64,000 nt of DNA. It comes from Alicyclobacillus mali (lineage in GTDB: Bacteria; Bacillota; Bacilli; Alicyclobacillales; Alicyclobacillaceae). Below, piece after piece: positions 25,065 to 33,906 of the stretch. The notes beneath the pieces were generated by a model. It was not told the origin of the DNA. It searched no databases and saw nothing but the letters and a program-made list of their open reading frames with translations. The translations under genes and the position numbers were made by a program. Each line of letters starts with the position of its first letter. The first letter of the stretch is position 1. The stretch lies in assembly GCF_017329565.1 (NCBI RefSeq), contig NZ_JAFMTT010000006.1; one strand, given 5' to 3'.

Positions 25065-26072
25065 GTGTCCGTGGCGAATTCGAACCGGCCGAAAGTTGTC
25101 ATCGAGCAGGTGCTCGCCGTGTTGCCCCTCGAAGTTGCCCGATGGCTTGAAGCCCTGAGCGACGTTTGGCTGGACGAACTCGAGGAAATTCGCCTGCGTG
25201 TCGGGCAACCGGTCGAGTTGTGCTTGCGCCAGCGGTCTGCCTTTTTGGGTTCGGATGGAACTCTCGCTCAATCGCTGGACGCATCGATGCGCATCTCCGC
25301 CGGCGCATTGGCGCAAGTTCTGCAACGCCTGACCCAGTTTTCTCGTTATGCGGTGGAAGAAGATATGCGCCAGGGGTACGTCACTTTGCCGGGCGGTCAC
25401 CGGGTGGGTATCGCGGGCCGGGCCGTCGTGGAGGCTGGGCGCGTGCGGGCCTTCCGCCATGTCACTTCGCTGAACATTCGGATCTCGCGCGATCGCCCCG
25501 GGGTGGCGGCGTCTGTGCTGCCCGCGTTGTACGATCGCGCATCGCGCCGCCCGCTGTCGTCGCTCATCGTGTCGCCGCCCCAGTGCGGCAAGACGACGCT
25601 TGTCCGCGATGTCGCGCGGAGATTCAGCTATGGCGGCTTCGCACCAGGCGATCACGGCATGAAGGTGGCCGTGATCGACGAGCGATCAGAGATTGCGGGC
25701 AGCGTCGACGGCATCCCGCAGTTCGATCTCGGCCCTCGCGCGGACGTACTCGACGGATGTCCGAAGGCGGAGGGCATGATGATGGCCATTCGGAGTCTAT
25801 CGCCGCATGTCGTCGTCACCGACGAGATCGGCCGAACGGAGGATGCGGAGGCGGTGCTCGAGGCGTCGCTCGCCGGCGTGGCCGTGGTGGCGACCGCGCA
25901 CGCAGCGTCGCTCGACGCGTGGCGCCGCAGGCCGTGGATGGAGCGATTGTTCCTTGCTCGGGCGTTCGACCGTTACGTCGTCCTGAGCCGGCGCAAGGGG
26001 CCGGGCACCGTTGAAGCGATTCTGGACGCGGAAGGACGCGTCATCGGTCGTGGAGGCGTGGAGGCGAGATGA
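25065..26072 (+). CDS. spoIIIAA: Stage III sporulation ATPase SpoIIIAA
   Basis: 335 residues. It is a secretion-type ATPase with Walker A SPPQCGKTT near 167-175 and Walker B (VVVTDEIGR) near 247-255. It is the cytosolic ATPase of the SpoIIIA-SpoIIQ channel joining mother cell and forespore. GTG 25065 follows AGGGGGTGG; frames extend upstream to 25002 without a site. It overlaps spoIIIAB (ATGA). Confidence 0.95.
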   Translation: MSVANSNRPKVVIEQVLAVLPLEVARWLEALSDVWLDELEEIRLRVGQPVELCLRQRSAFLGSDGTLAQSLDASMRISAGALAQVLQRLTQFSRYAVEEDMRQGYVTLPGGHRVGIAGRAVVEAGRVRAFRHVTSLNIRISRDRPGVAASVLPALYDRASRRPLSSLIVSPPQCGKTTLVRDVARRFSYGGFAPGDHGMKVAVIDERSEIAGSVDGIPQFDLGPRADVLDGCPKAEGMMMAIRSLSPHVVVTDEIGRTEDAEAVLEASLAGVAVVATAHAASLDAWRRRPWMERLFLARAFDRYVVLSRRKGPGTVEAILDAEGRVIGRGGVEAR

Positions 26073-26581
26073 AGCTTGCGGGGGCCAGCCTGGTGCTCAT
26101 TGCGTGCGCGCTCATCGGGTTTCGGGTCGCCCAGGGCTATCGGGATCGCCCGAAGGCGCTCAGGAAGTTGCTCCAGGCGCTCATCGAGCTCCAGGGCGAG
26201 GTCGAGTACCACGCCACGCCGATCCCGGCGGCGCTGCGGACCGTGGGCACGCGGCTCGGAGGATGGTGCGGCGGTTGGCTCATCGATCTGGCGACCGCGC
26301 AGAGCCGCCCGACCGACGCAGGAGAGCTCGTGCTTCAAGGCGTGTCGCTGGCCGCGGCGACGGACGGTGTTCTGAACGATGCGGATGCCGAGCCGTTCGT
26401 CCGCTTGCTGCGTTCCATCGCTGTGGCGGATCGGGACCATCTGCAGCAGCCGTTTCTGGCAGCGCGCGCGGACCTGGAGGAGGCCATTCGAGCGGCGCAA
26501 GACGAGGCGAACCAAGGTGCACGCCTGTGGCAATACATGGGTGTTCTTGCTGGGGTATTTATTGTTCTATTGCTTTTGTGA
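26069..26581 (+). CDS. spoIIIAB: Stage III sporulation protein SpoIIIAB
   Basis: 170 residues with an N-terminal hydrophobic segment (about 4-18) and a C-terminal membrane anchor (GVLAGVFIVLLLL). It is related to T2SS-F platform proteins. It overlaps the end of spoIIIAA and is part of the SpoIIIA channel complex in the mother-cell membrane. Confidence 0.93.
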   Translation: MKLAGASLVLIACALIGFRVAQGYRDRPKALRKLLQALIELQGEVEYHATPIPAALRTVGTRLGGWCGGWLIDLATAQSRPTDAGELVLQGVSLAAATDGVLNDADAEPFVRLLRSIAVADRDHLQQPFLAARADLEEAIRAAQDEANQGARLWQYMGVLAGVFIVLLLL

Positions 26582-26622
26582 ACGGCGGGCCTTGCCATGG
26601 TGCGCGAAAGAGGGGATGCGTG

Positions 26623-26826
26623 ATGTCGCCCGAGATTCGGGATTTGTTTCGGATATTTGCCGTGGGCTTTGTCGCAGCGATCTTTCACACCGTGTTGAAG
26701 CAGAGTGGCAAAGAGGATTTTGCACACTGGGCCACACTCCTTGGCTTGGTGGCGGTGTTTGCCATTGTCATCGGATACGTCGATCATCTGTATCACGAAA
26801 TCACCAGCGTGTTTCTCCTGCAGTAG
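26623..26826 (+). CDS. spoIIIAC: Stage III sporulation protein SpoIIIAC
   Basis: 67 residues, the usual size, with two membrane helices (about 8-24 and 38-52). It begins at ATG 26623 with AGAGGGG upstream. The open frame extends far upstream inside spoIIIAB, but only the last 67 codons match the family. It forms a membrane part of the feeding-tube complex. Confidence 0.93.
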   Translation: MSPEIRDLFRIFAVGFVAAIFHTVLKQSGKEDFAHWATLLGLVAVFAIVIGYVDHLYHEITSVFLLQ

Positions 26827-26835
26827 GTGAACGTC

Positions 26836-27222
26836 GTGCACATCGTTCAGATTATCGGCATTGGCATGACGGCCACGGTGCTTGCGACACTTCTTCGGCA
26901 GCAGATGCCGTCCTTTGCGACGCTTGTCAGCCTCTTTGCGGGCGTCCTGATTCTGCTGCTATTGGTGCGTTCGATTTCGACCGCGCTTGGCACGTTTCAG
27001 CAACTGACAGCGGCGGCGAACATGAGCCCGATGTTTCTCCAGACGCTCATCCGCATCCTTGGCATCGCGTACGTCGTGGAGTTTGCGGCCGACGTCGCGC
27101 GCGATGCTGGCGAGACGGCGCTCGGCGGGCGTATCGAGCTCGCCGGCAAGATCGGGATCGTTCTCTTGGCGCTCCCCATTTTCAAGGATGTGCTCGACGT
27201 GATCGTTCACATGATTCCGTGA
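26836..27222 (+). CDS. spoIIIAD: Stage III sporulation protein SpoIIIAD
   Basis: 128 residues, four hydrophobic segments, homologous in part to SpoIIIAC. GTG 26836 is behind AGGTGA; GTG 26827 directly abuts the spoIIIAC stop and lacks a site. Both give the family N-terminus HIVQIIGIG. Confidence 0.92.
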   Translation: MHIVQIIGIGMTATVLATLLRQQMPSFATLVSLFAGVLILLLLVRSISTALGTFQQLTAAANMSPMFLQTLIRILGIAYVVEFAADVARDAGETALGGRIELAGKIGIVLLALPIFKDVLDVIVHMIP

Positions 27223-27235
27223 AGGGGCGAGTCTC

Positions 27236-28459
27236 GTGGTGATCCCTTGGCGCTTGTTCATCGCCCTCGTGACTTCCCTGGTGGTGCTGGTCGGCCTTCC
27301 GCTTTTGGCGCGTGGCGATCCAACCAGCGGCGGGGTGACGCAATCGGCTGAGCAATCCGCCGAACAGATGCTGCAATCCACCGCACAGAGCGAGCTCGAT
27401 CACGTCGACACACAGTCCATTGATGCCTACTGGCGTCAGCTTGAAACGCAGTACGGTGGCTTTCTTCCGCACACTCAAGGCCCTTCGCTCATTCAGTCGG
27501 TGCTTGAACACGGAGGACCATCGTTCCACGGCATCGTGTCCGGATTCATGCATTACTTCCTCCAGGAGGTGGTTGACGATCTCGGCCTTTTTGGCGGCAT
27601 TCTCATCCTCTCTGTGGCGGCGGCCCTTCTGCGCATGATGCAGGCGTCGTTCGCAGAAGAGTCCGTGGGCGAAGTCGCGCAAATGGTGGTGTCGTTCGTG
27701 CTCGCCGCGCTCGTGACGAGATCGCTTATGGAAACATTCGGATCGGCGAGGCAGGCCATCGAGTCCATGAATCACTTCATGCTGGCCACGATGCCGGTGT
27801 CCATCGCGCTGCTCGCCGGGTCGGGATCGTTTGCGTCGGCGGCGTTTTTTCAACCGATGCTCATCTTTTGTGTGCACTTCGTCTCGAACGTCGTCTTTCT
27901 GGTTGTTTTTCCGCTTGTGTTCCTCGCCGCCGTTTTGGAACTGGCATCCTCCCTGGCCCCGCGGTATCCGCTGACGCGGCTGGCATCGTTGGCGCGGACA
28001 GCGGGTCTCGCGGTCCTGAGCTTTGCGCTGGTGGTGTTTGTGGGTGTGACGACCGTACAGGGCACGGGACGCGGCATCGCGGACGGGCTGGCGCTTCGCA
28101 CCATGAAATTCGGCGTCGGCACGTTTGTGCCCGTGGTCGGCAAGGCCATCTCCGACGCGGCTGAAACGGTGCTCGGTGCGTCGCTTCTCGTGAAGAACGC
28201 CGTAGGCATCGCGGGGCTTGTCGTCATCGCGCTCATTGCGGCGTTTCCGGCGATGAAGATCCTGGCGGTTTCCGCGATGTATTCGGCAGGCGCTGCCGTG
28301 ATGCAGCCGGTTGGTGAAACGCCTATCATCGCCTGCCTGGGAGCCCTCGGCAAGACAATGTTGCTCGTGTTTGCTTCGGTGGCGACGGTCGCACTGATGT
28401 TCTTCTTCGCCATCTGCATCCTGCTCGCGGCGGCCAATTTGGCGGTGATCACGGCGTGA
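27236..28459 (+). CDS. spoIIIAE: Stage III sporulation protein SpoIIIAE
   Basis: 407 residues with a signal-like N-terminal helix, an extracytoplasmic region (about 30-110) and at least six membrane segments. It is the large permease-like subunit of the SpoIIIA complex. GTG 27236 follows AAGGGGCG. It overlaps spoIIIAF by four bases. Confidence 0.95.
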   Translation: MVIPWRLFIALVTSLVVLVGLPLLARGDPTSGGVTQSAEQSAEQMLQSTAQSELDHVDTQSIDAYWRQLETQYGGFLPHTQGPSLIQSVLEHGGPSFHGIVSGFMHYFLQEVVDDLGLFGGILILSVAAALLRMMQASFAEESVGEVAQMVVSFVLAALVTRSLMETFGSARQAIESMNHFMLATMPVSIALLAGSGSFASAAFFQPMLIFCVHFVSNVVFLVVFPLVFLAAVLELASSLAPRYPLTRLASLARTAGLAVLSFALVVFVGVTTVQGTGRGIADGLALRTMKFGVGTFVPVVGKAISDAAETVLGASLLVKNAVGIAGLVVIALIAAFPAMKILAVSAMYSAGAAVMQPVGETPIIACLGALGKTMLLVFASVATVALMFFFAICILLAAANLAVITA

Positions 28460-28989
28460 ACGGGCTCGAAGAGTGGCTGAGGCAAGTGGTGGCCATCGCG
28501 CTCGTCGGCGGGATCGCGGAGATGATGCTCCCCTCCGGCGGTCTGCTGCGCTACGTGCGGATGACCGTGGGGGTGGCACTTTTGGCGACACTTCTTTCTC
28601 CGATTCTGCCAGCGCTTCGCGGCGGATGGGCGGACGAAGCGGCAAACCGTGCGTCCGACGTGCTGTTTGGCAACGCAGCGACGACCACGGCATCCGTGGG
28701 ACGAGGTGCCGCACAGGACTATGCCCAGGCGCTCGGCCAGGTGGAAGACGAGGACGCCGCCAAGTACCTGGCGGAATGGGCCGAGGCGTCGTTACCCGAT
28801 CCGCTTCGCTCGGAGGTGGTTAAGGTGTCAGTCGAACACCCCACGAGCGCCGATCACATGGCCGTGATGGTTTGGGTTCGGCCCACTGGGGTGGTGGATG
28901 CTGTCGAGATTCGGCAGAGCATCGCGGCCCAATTGGCCGTGAACCCGAGTCAGGTCGAGGTCCTGGACGAGGGAGGCGGGCCCCAGTGA
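28456..28989 (+). CDS. spoIIIAF: Stage III sporulation protein SpoIIIAF
   Basis: 177 residues with two N-terminal membrane helices (about 10-26 and 33-52) and a soluble ring-building-like C-terminal domain in the intermembrane space. It starts at GTG 28456 overlapping the spoIIIAE stop (GTGA) and ends overlapping spoIIIAG. Confidence 0.93.
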   Translation: MNGLEEWLRQVVAIALVGGIAEMMLPSGGLLRYVRMTVGVALLATLLSPILPALRGGWADEAANRASDVLFGNAATTTASVGRGAAQDYAQALGQVEDEDAAKYLAEWAEASLPDPLRSEVVKVSVEHPTSADHMAVMVWVRPTGVVDAVEIRQSIAAQLAVNPSQVEVLDEGGGPQ

Positions 28990-29450
28990 ATTGGAATCTT
29001 CTGCTCAAACAGCGCGGGCTCGTCGCCTTGGGGGCCCTCGGCGTGGTCTTGTTGGCATTCAGCTGGTTGTGGCCTGGGGCTCGCTCGCAGCCGACCAGCT
29101 CTCCGTCGCCCGAAAACGCGGGCATCACGAATTCGGCGTGGCCTTGGAACGTCGCGAACGCCGACCAGGGGCCTCAAGGTGTGGTCTCTGTCTCGTCGTA
29201 CTACGAAGGCGAGTTGCAGTCGATGCTCGAGAAGCTGCCCGGCGTGAACGCCGTGTCCGTGCTGGTGACGCTTGCGCAGAACGGCCAACTCGCGAGCGGG
29301 AGTTCCAATGGCGTCGGCGTCCTGGGCGTGTTGGTCACGGTGGATGCCGAAAACTTTTTCCAAGCGAAAACAGAAATCGTGGACGCAATTACGAATGTGT
29401 TGGACGTGCCTGCATATAAGATTACTGTCGAACCTCAAAAGGGTGAATAG
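28986..29450 (+). CDS. spoIIIAG: Stage III sporulation protein SpoIIIAG
   Basis: 154 residues. One N-terminal membrane helix (about 12-29) is followed by a Pro/Ser linker and a ring-building-motif domain (LPGVNAVSVLVTL). SpoIIIAG forms the large ring of the feeding tube. GTG 28986 overlaps the spoIIIAF stop (GTGA). It is shorter than the B. subtilis protein (229 residues). Confidence 0.93.
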   Translation: MNWNLLLKQRGLVALGALGVVLLAFSWLWPGARSQPTSSPSPENAGITNSAWPWNVANADQGPQGVVSVSSYYEGELQSMLEKLPGVNAVSVLVTLAQNGQLASGSSNGVGVLGVLVTVDAENFFQAKTEIVDAITNVLDVPAYKITVEPQKGE

Positions 29451-29474
29451 ACGGAGATTAGGAGGATGCATGCG

Positions 29475-30035
29475 ATGGTGAAACGGCAGACGGTGTGGTT
29501 GTCCACGATGATGGTGCTGAGCCTGATGCTGATTGGCTACTACACGATGAACAACCAGACCAGCACCACGTCGACGAACCCGTCGAACTCGACGACACCC
29601 ACGGTGACGACGAGTCCCACCAATGCGACACAGGTCTCGAATCAGACGCAGGCGACCACTGGGTCGAATGTGTCCAGCGCGGATGATTGGTACAACGCGC
29701 TGCAGGCTTCCGTGAACAACGAGATCAGCCAGCGGATCAGCAATGATCAGGCGATCATCGCGAACAACAACGCCTCGCAGTCGCAGATCGCCGAGGCTCA
29801 AAAGCAACTGGGCGAAGAGGAAGCCCTGTACAACAGCCTGCAGCAGGCGACGCAGGCCGTGATCGCAGACGGTTACAAGAACGCCGTCATCGCTCCAGAC
29901 AAGAACCAGACGACATTCACCGTGTATGTGGAAACAAACCGTCTCTCCAAAGCCGATGCGGTGAAGATCATGAACATCGTCAGCCAGCAGTTGGACACGT
30001 CGATTTTCAACATCTCAGTCAAACCGCATGCATGA
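29475..30035 (+). CDS. spoIIIAH: Stage III sporulation protein SpoIIIAH
   Basis: 186 residues. An N-terminal membrane helix (about 7-22), a Thr/Ser/Asn-rich linker (about 26-75) and a C-terminal FliF/EscJ-like domain are visible. It binds SpoIIQ from the forespore across the intermembrane space. ATG 29475 is 9 nt from AGGAGG; ATG 29466 touches that site. It is the last gene of spoIIIA. Confidence 0.94.
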   Translation: MVKRQTVWLSTMMVLSLMLIGYYTMNNQTSTTSTNPSNSTTPTVTTSPTNATQVSNQTQATTGSNVSSADDWYNALQASVNNEISQRISNDQAIIANNNASQSQIAEAQKQLGEEEALYNSLQQATQAVIADGYKNAVIAPDKNQTTFTVYVETNRLSKADAVKIMNIVSQQLDTSIFNISVKPHA

Positions 30036-30174
30036 AGCGGCATCGGGCGGGGAGGCGTTCCCAACGCGCCGTGCAAAGGGAGCGCCCCCAGCCTTTCATT
30101 CACCGACTCGGGAGGGGCTGCCCCTGCGCCGTACAGGCGACGAGGGACAGTCCCTTCTACGTTCTTCCATTCCC

Positions 30175-30203
30175 TAGAACGGTAGGCGTCCCTGTGGTAT
30201 ACT
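30175..30203 (+). promoter_or_regulatory. Extended -10 promoter for accBC
   Basis: TGGTATACT (30195-30203) is an extended -10. TAGAAC (30175-30180), a 3/6 match to TTGACA, lies 17 bases upstream of TATACT. The 140 bases before it (30036-30174) hold no gene or T-rich terminator that I can see. Confidence 0.7.
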
Positions 30204-30258
30204 CGTGAAGACCTTGTTCAGATGGATTTGGAGATCCGGATCGGGGAGAGACGATGGG

Positions 30259-30723
30259 TTGCTGACGATGGAAGAAATTCGAGAACTGATTCGCTTGCTC
30301 GACGATAGCTCGCTGACCGAGTTGGAACTCGAGTTTGAGGACGGGAAGGTGAGATTGGCCAAGCGGGCGGAGGTCGTGTCTTATGCCGTGCCGCAGGTGG
30401 CGATGCCAGTGGCGCAGGCCGCGCCTGTATCATCGGCTGCGCCCCAATCGGGGAGTTCAGCCCCTGCGGTGGAGGACCCGGCGCTGCACGTAATCACTTC
30501 GCCAATGGTGGGCACGTTTTATCGCGCGCCGGCCCCGGATGCCCCTCCCTTCGTAGACGTCGGCTCGCAGGTCGGGCCGAAGACGGTTGTGTGCATCATT
30601 GAAGCGATGAAGTTGATGAACGAAATTGAAGCTGAGATTTCCGGTGAGATTGTGGAGATCTTGGCCGAAAACGGGCAGTTGGTGGAGTACGGTCAGCCGC
30701 TGTTCAAGGTGCGCCGCACCTGA
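30259..30723 (+). CDS. accB: Acetyl-CoA carboxylase biotin carboxyl carrier protein
   Basis: 154 residues. The C-terminal biotinyl domain has EAMKLMNEI with the biotin-accepting Lys near 118. A Pro/Ala-rich linker joins it to the N-terminal segment. TTG 30259 follows GGGGAGAG and gives MLTMEEIRELI, matching Bacillus AccB MLNIKEIHELI; ATG 30268 is the alternative. It carries CO2 for malonyl-CoA synthesis. Confidence 0.96.
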   Translation: MLTMEEIRELIRLLDDSSLTELELEFEDGKVRLAKRAEVVSYAVPQVAMPVAQAAPVSSAAPQSGSSAPAVEDPALHVITSPMVGTFYRAPAPDAPPFVDVGSQVGPKTVVCIIEAMKLMNEIEAEISGEIVEILAENGQLVEYGQPLFKVRRT

Positions 30724-30765
30724 AGGCGTGGGGCCGAAAACTGACTGGGTGAAGGAGAGCCGTGG

Positions 30766-32109
30766 ATGTTTAAGCGCGTGTTGGTCGCGAATCGCGGCGA
30801 GATCGCGGTGCGCGTGATCCGCGCCTGCCGCGAATTGGGGATCGAGACGGTCGCGGTGTATTCGACGGCGGATCGCGATGCACTGCATGTGCGCATGGCG
30901 GACGAAGCGTATTGCATTGGTCCGGCGCCCGCCAAGATGAGCTACCTCAATATCCCCAGCGTGATGTCGGTGGCTACGCTGTGTGGTGTGGACGCGGTTC
31001 ATCCGGGATACGGATTCCTGTCGGAGAACAGCGACTTTGCAGAGGCGTGTGAGGCGTGCGGCATCACGTTCATCGGCCCGAGCCCGCGGGCCATCGAACG
31101 GATGGGCGACAAATCGACGGCGAAGATGACGATGCGCAAGGCCGGCGTTCCGACGGTGCCAGGCAGCGAGGGACTGGTGGAGTCGCTCGAAGAGGCGCTC
31201 GGCATTGCAAACGCCATCGGCTACCCGCTGATCATCAAGGCCACCGCGGGCGGCGGGGGCCGAGGCATCCGGGTGGTGCGAGACGAATCGGAACTCCGGA
31301 AAGCATACGATCAGGCGCGCAGGGAAGCGGAGGCTTCGTTCGGGAATTCGGGTATTTACATTGAGAAATATATTGAACGCATGCGCCACGTCGAAATTCA
31401 AGTCCTGGCGGATCGGCACGGCAACGTGATTCACCTGGGGGAACGCGACTGTTCCGTGCAGCGCCGCCTGCAGAAGCTCGTCGAGGAGTCGCCCTGCCCC
31501 GTCATGACAGAGGAGAAGCGGCAGGAGATGGGCGAGGCGGCTGTGCGAGCCGCGCGAGCGGTGGATTATGTCGGCGCCGGCACAATCGAATTCATCTATA
31601 CGCCAGACGGCGATTTCTACTTCATGGAGATGAACACGCGCATCCAGGTCGAGCACCCGGTGACCGAGTGGGTGACGGGGGTCGATCTCGTCCGCGAGAT
31701 GATCCTGGCGGCGGCCGGGGAGCCGCTCTCCGTCAAACAAGAGGACGTTGCGCTGCGCGGACACGCCATTGAATGCCGGATCAATGCGGAGGATCCTTAC
31801 CGCCAGTTCGCGCCGTCGCCGGGCACCATCCGCTCATACTTGGCGCCGTCAGGCCCCGGGGTGCGCGTGGATTCCGCCTGCTATCCTGGCTATACCATTC
31901 CGCCCTATTACGACTCCATGGTGGCGAAGCTCATCGTGTGGGCGCCGACCCGGGATCAGGCCATCGCGCGTATGGTGTCCGCGCTAAGCGAGTACGAGAT
32001 TGAGGGCATTCAGACGACCATTCCGTTTCACATGGCGCTCCTGCAGAACGAGCGTTTTCGAAAAGGGGATGTGTCGACTCGATTTTTGGAGGAAAATCCA
32101 ATACTCTAA
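30766..32109 (+). CDS. accC: Acetyl-CoA carboxylase biotin carboxylase subunit
   Basis: 447 residues. It is an ATP-grasp enzyme with KATAGGGGRGI, EMNTRIQVEHPVTE and the N-terminal ANRGEIA. It carboxylates biotin on AccB. ATG 30766 lies 7 nt after AAGGAGAG. The carboxyltransferase genes accA/accD are not in the window. Confidence 0.97.
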   Translation: MFKRVLVANRGEIAVRVIRACRELGIETVAVYSTADRDALHVRMADEAYCIGPAPAKMSYLNIPSVMSVATLCGVDAVHPGYGFLSENSDFAEACEACGITFIGPSPRAIERMGDKSTAKMTMRKAGVPTVPGSEGLVESLEEALGIANAIGYPLIIKATAGGGGRGIRVVRDESELRKAYDQARREAEASFGNSGIYIEKYIERMRHVEIQVLADRHGNVIHLGERDCSVQRRLQKLVEESPCPVMTEEKRQEMGEAAVRAARAVDYVGAGTIEFIYTPDGDFYFMEMNTRIQVEHPVTEWVTGVDLVREMILAAAGEPLSVKQEDVALRGHAIECRINAEDPYRQFAPSPGTIRSYLAPSGPGVRVDSACYPGYTIPPYYDSMVAKLIVWAPTRDQAIARMVSALSEYEIEGIQTTIPFHMALLQNERFRKGDVSTRFLEENPIL

Positions 32110-32177
32110 ACGAAGAACGTTCACATTCCGTTCCATTCTCACAGGAAGCCTGACGAAGGCGAAGGAGGAAGATGGAG

Positions 32178-32624
32178 ATGGCGGACATGGAATACGAGTT
32201 GACAGAACGCGGTTCGGTGCACATTTCGGACGAGGTCGTTCAGATCATCGCGGGTGCAGCCGTGAACGAGGTGGATGGCGTCCTGGGCACGAGTGGTTCG
32301 TTTGCCGGCGGGATCACCGAGTCCATCACGGGTCGGAAGAATCTGGCGAGGGGTGTCAAGGTTCAGTTTGATGAGGCGTCACGCGCCTGCACTGTGGATG
32401 TTTGGGTTCAGCTCCGGTTCGGCGTGAGCATCCCCGAGGTCGGGTATCAAATTCAGGAACACGTCAAATCCTCCGTGGAGACGATGACAGGCCTTCGCGT
32501 CCATGCGGTGCACGTACATGTGGTCGGGGTGGCGTTCCAGACGGATGCGGAGCGCGCGCAGGATGCCGATCAGATCGGTGCAGCTATGGACGGGGAGGCG
32601 CGCTCGACAGGAGGGATTGGATGA
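32178..32624 (+). CDS. yqhY: Asp23/Gls24 family envelope stress response protein
   Basis: 148 residues. The Asp23 fold is indicated by RGSVHISDEVVQIIAG near the start and a central VDVWVQLRFG. YqhY of Bacillus lies in the same place after accC and is linked to fatty-acid synthesis control. ATG 32178 is 9 nt from AAGGAGG; ATG 32172 is too close. It overlaps the next gene (ATGA). Confidence 0.92.
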   Translation: MADMEYELTERGSVHISDEVVQIIAGAAVNEVDGVLGTSGSFAGGITESITGRKNLARGVKVQFDEASRACTVDVWVQLRFGVSIPEVGYQIQEHVKSSVETMTGLRVHAVHVHVVGVAFQTDAERAQDADQIGAAMDGEARSTGGIG

Positions 32625-33175
32625 ACGTCGGCGATCGATTCCTCTTGTTCGTGCTGTCGCTCGTGGGTCTCGTGCTCGGCGTCCTTCTCGCCCTTCTCGG
32701 CGCAGGCGTGATGTCGGTGACGTGGGCCGCGAGTCAGCTCACGGTCCAGCCGTGGAACGACGTGTGCCTGGTGGTGGGCGTGGTCTGCGCGCTGTTGTCG
32801 ATTCGCTTCCTGTTTTACCGTTCTCGCCGCCGTGGCTCGGGCGTCCCCGCGGAGTCCGTGCTTCTGGCGGGCGATCACGGCCAAATCCGCATCTCCTACG
32901 AGACGTTGCGCCAACTCGCGAACCGGCGGGGTTCCCAGCTCAAAGGAGCCGAGTCGTTCGACTCGCGTGTGCGCCAGGGGCGCGAGGGAATCCTCATTGC
33001 CTGCAAGATGCAGGTGTTGCCGGACATCGATATCGCGGCGCTGACGCGTGAGGCGCAGACGGCCGTGAAGGAGTATGTCGAACGGACCGCCGGTGTCCAG
33101 GTCGAACGCGTGATCGTGCATGTGACAGAACTATCACCCAGCGGGCATGCCGGGAAGGCGTGGAACGGCGCATGA
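32621..33175 (+). CDS. amaP: AmaP-type Asp23 membrane anchor protein
   Basis: 184 residues with two N-terminal membrane helices (about 7-30 and 43-64) followed by a cytosolic Asp23-like region (about 80-170). AmaP anchors Asp23 to the membrane in Staphylococcus. ATG 32621 overlaps the yqhY stop and follows GGAGGG. With the flanking genes it forms a compact envelope cluster. Confidence 0.85.
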   Translation: MNVGDRFLLFVLSLVGLVLGVLLALLGAGVMSVTWAASQLTVQPWNDVCLVVGVVCALLSIRFLFYRSRRRGSGVPAESVLLAGDHGQIRISYETLRQLANRRGSQLKGAESFDSRVRQGREGILIACKMQVLPDIDIAALTREAQTAVKEYVERTAGVQVERVIVHVTELSPSGHAGKAWNGA

Positions 33176-33402
33176 ACGGCCTGGAGCGAGCGTGGCAGTG
33201 GTTCATCGGCCGTCCGCGCCGATATCATGGATTGGCCGCGGGAGTTTTGTTTTGGATTTTGTGGATGATCTTTGGGTTTTGGCGCGTGCTGCTGCTGTTC
33301 GTTCTCGCCGGCGTCGGGTACGCGGGAGGGCGCGCGTGGGAGGAACAACAGTCCTGGCGGCGCATCTTGGAACGCCTGTTGACAGATCGATATACGGAGT
33401 GA
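33172..33402 (+). CDS. DUF2273 small membrane protein
   Basis: 76 residues with one or two adjacent hydrophobic helices (about 22-52) and charged ends, typical of DUF2273 proteins that accompany AmaP/Asp23. ATG 33172 overlaps the amaP stop (ATGA). Its function is unknown, presumably part of the same membrane complex. Confidence 0.85.
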   Translation: MNGLERAWQWFIGRPRRYHGLAAGVLFWILWMIFGFWRVLLLFVLAGVGYAGGRAWEEQQSWRRILERLLTDRYTE

Positions 33403-33408
33403 AGTCGA

Positions 33409-33906
33409 TTGACCCGACATGAAGCGAGAGAGTGCGCGCTCCAAGCTCTGTGCGTGCTCGACGTTCAACCCGATCTCGGCTCTGCCGAGGCGATTGCGTC
33501 GGTCCTGGCCGAGCGCGGCCTGGACGCCGCGGGAGACGGGGCCTACTTGGAGACCCTCGTGGATGGCACCCGCCGCAATCTGGGCGAGATTGACGAATTG
33601 CTCGCCCGTCACATGGAGCGGTGGTCGCCCGAGCGCATCGGGCGCGTGGAGCGAAACGTGCTGCGTCTCGCCACTTACGAGCTGCTCTACGAACCGGAAC
33701 TCCCCATCGCCAGCGCAATTGACGAGGCTGTTCAAATTGCCAAGACGTTTGCTACCGAACAATCGGGCCGATTTGTGAATGGCGTGCTGGCGAAGCTATT
33801 GCCTGCTGTGACACAGCAGCGCGCCGAAGTCATTCTCGAAGCCAAGCGCGAGGCGCCGAGAGATGAGGCCGGTGGCTGGCGGGAGGGCGTGGAAGATGGC
33901 GCGTGA
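33409..33906 (+). CDS. nusB: Transcription antitermination factor NusB
   Basis: 165 residues. The N-terminal TRHEARECALQALCVLD and the C-terminal FVNGVLAKL are NusB signatures. It binds boxA RNA with NusE in rRNA antitermination. TTG 33409 follows GGAGTGAAG. A charged C-terminal extension of about 25 residues overlaps the next gene. Confidence 0.95.
   Translation: MTRHEARECALQALCVLDVQPDLGSAEAIASVLAERGLDAAGDGAYLETLVDGTRRNLGEIDELLARHMERWSPERIGRVERNVLRLATYELLYEPELPIASAIDEAVQIAKTFATEQSGRFVNGVLAKLLPAVTQQRAEVILEAKREAPRDEAGGWREGVEDGA

Noticed and set aside
27182..28714. 510-codon minus-strand frame opposite spoIIIAE/AF
   Set aside because: The translation is low-complexity Arg/His/Glu-rich, typical of an antisense shadow, and the plus-strand spoIIIA genes are clear.
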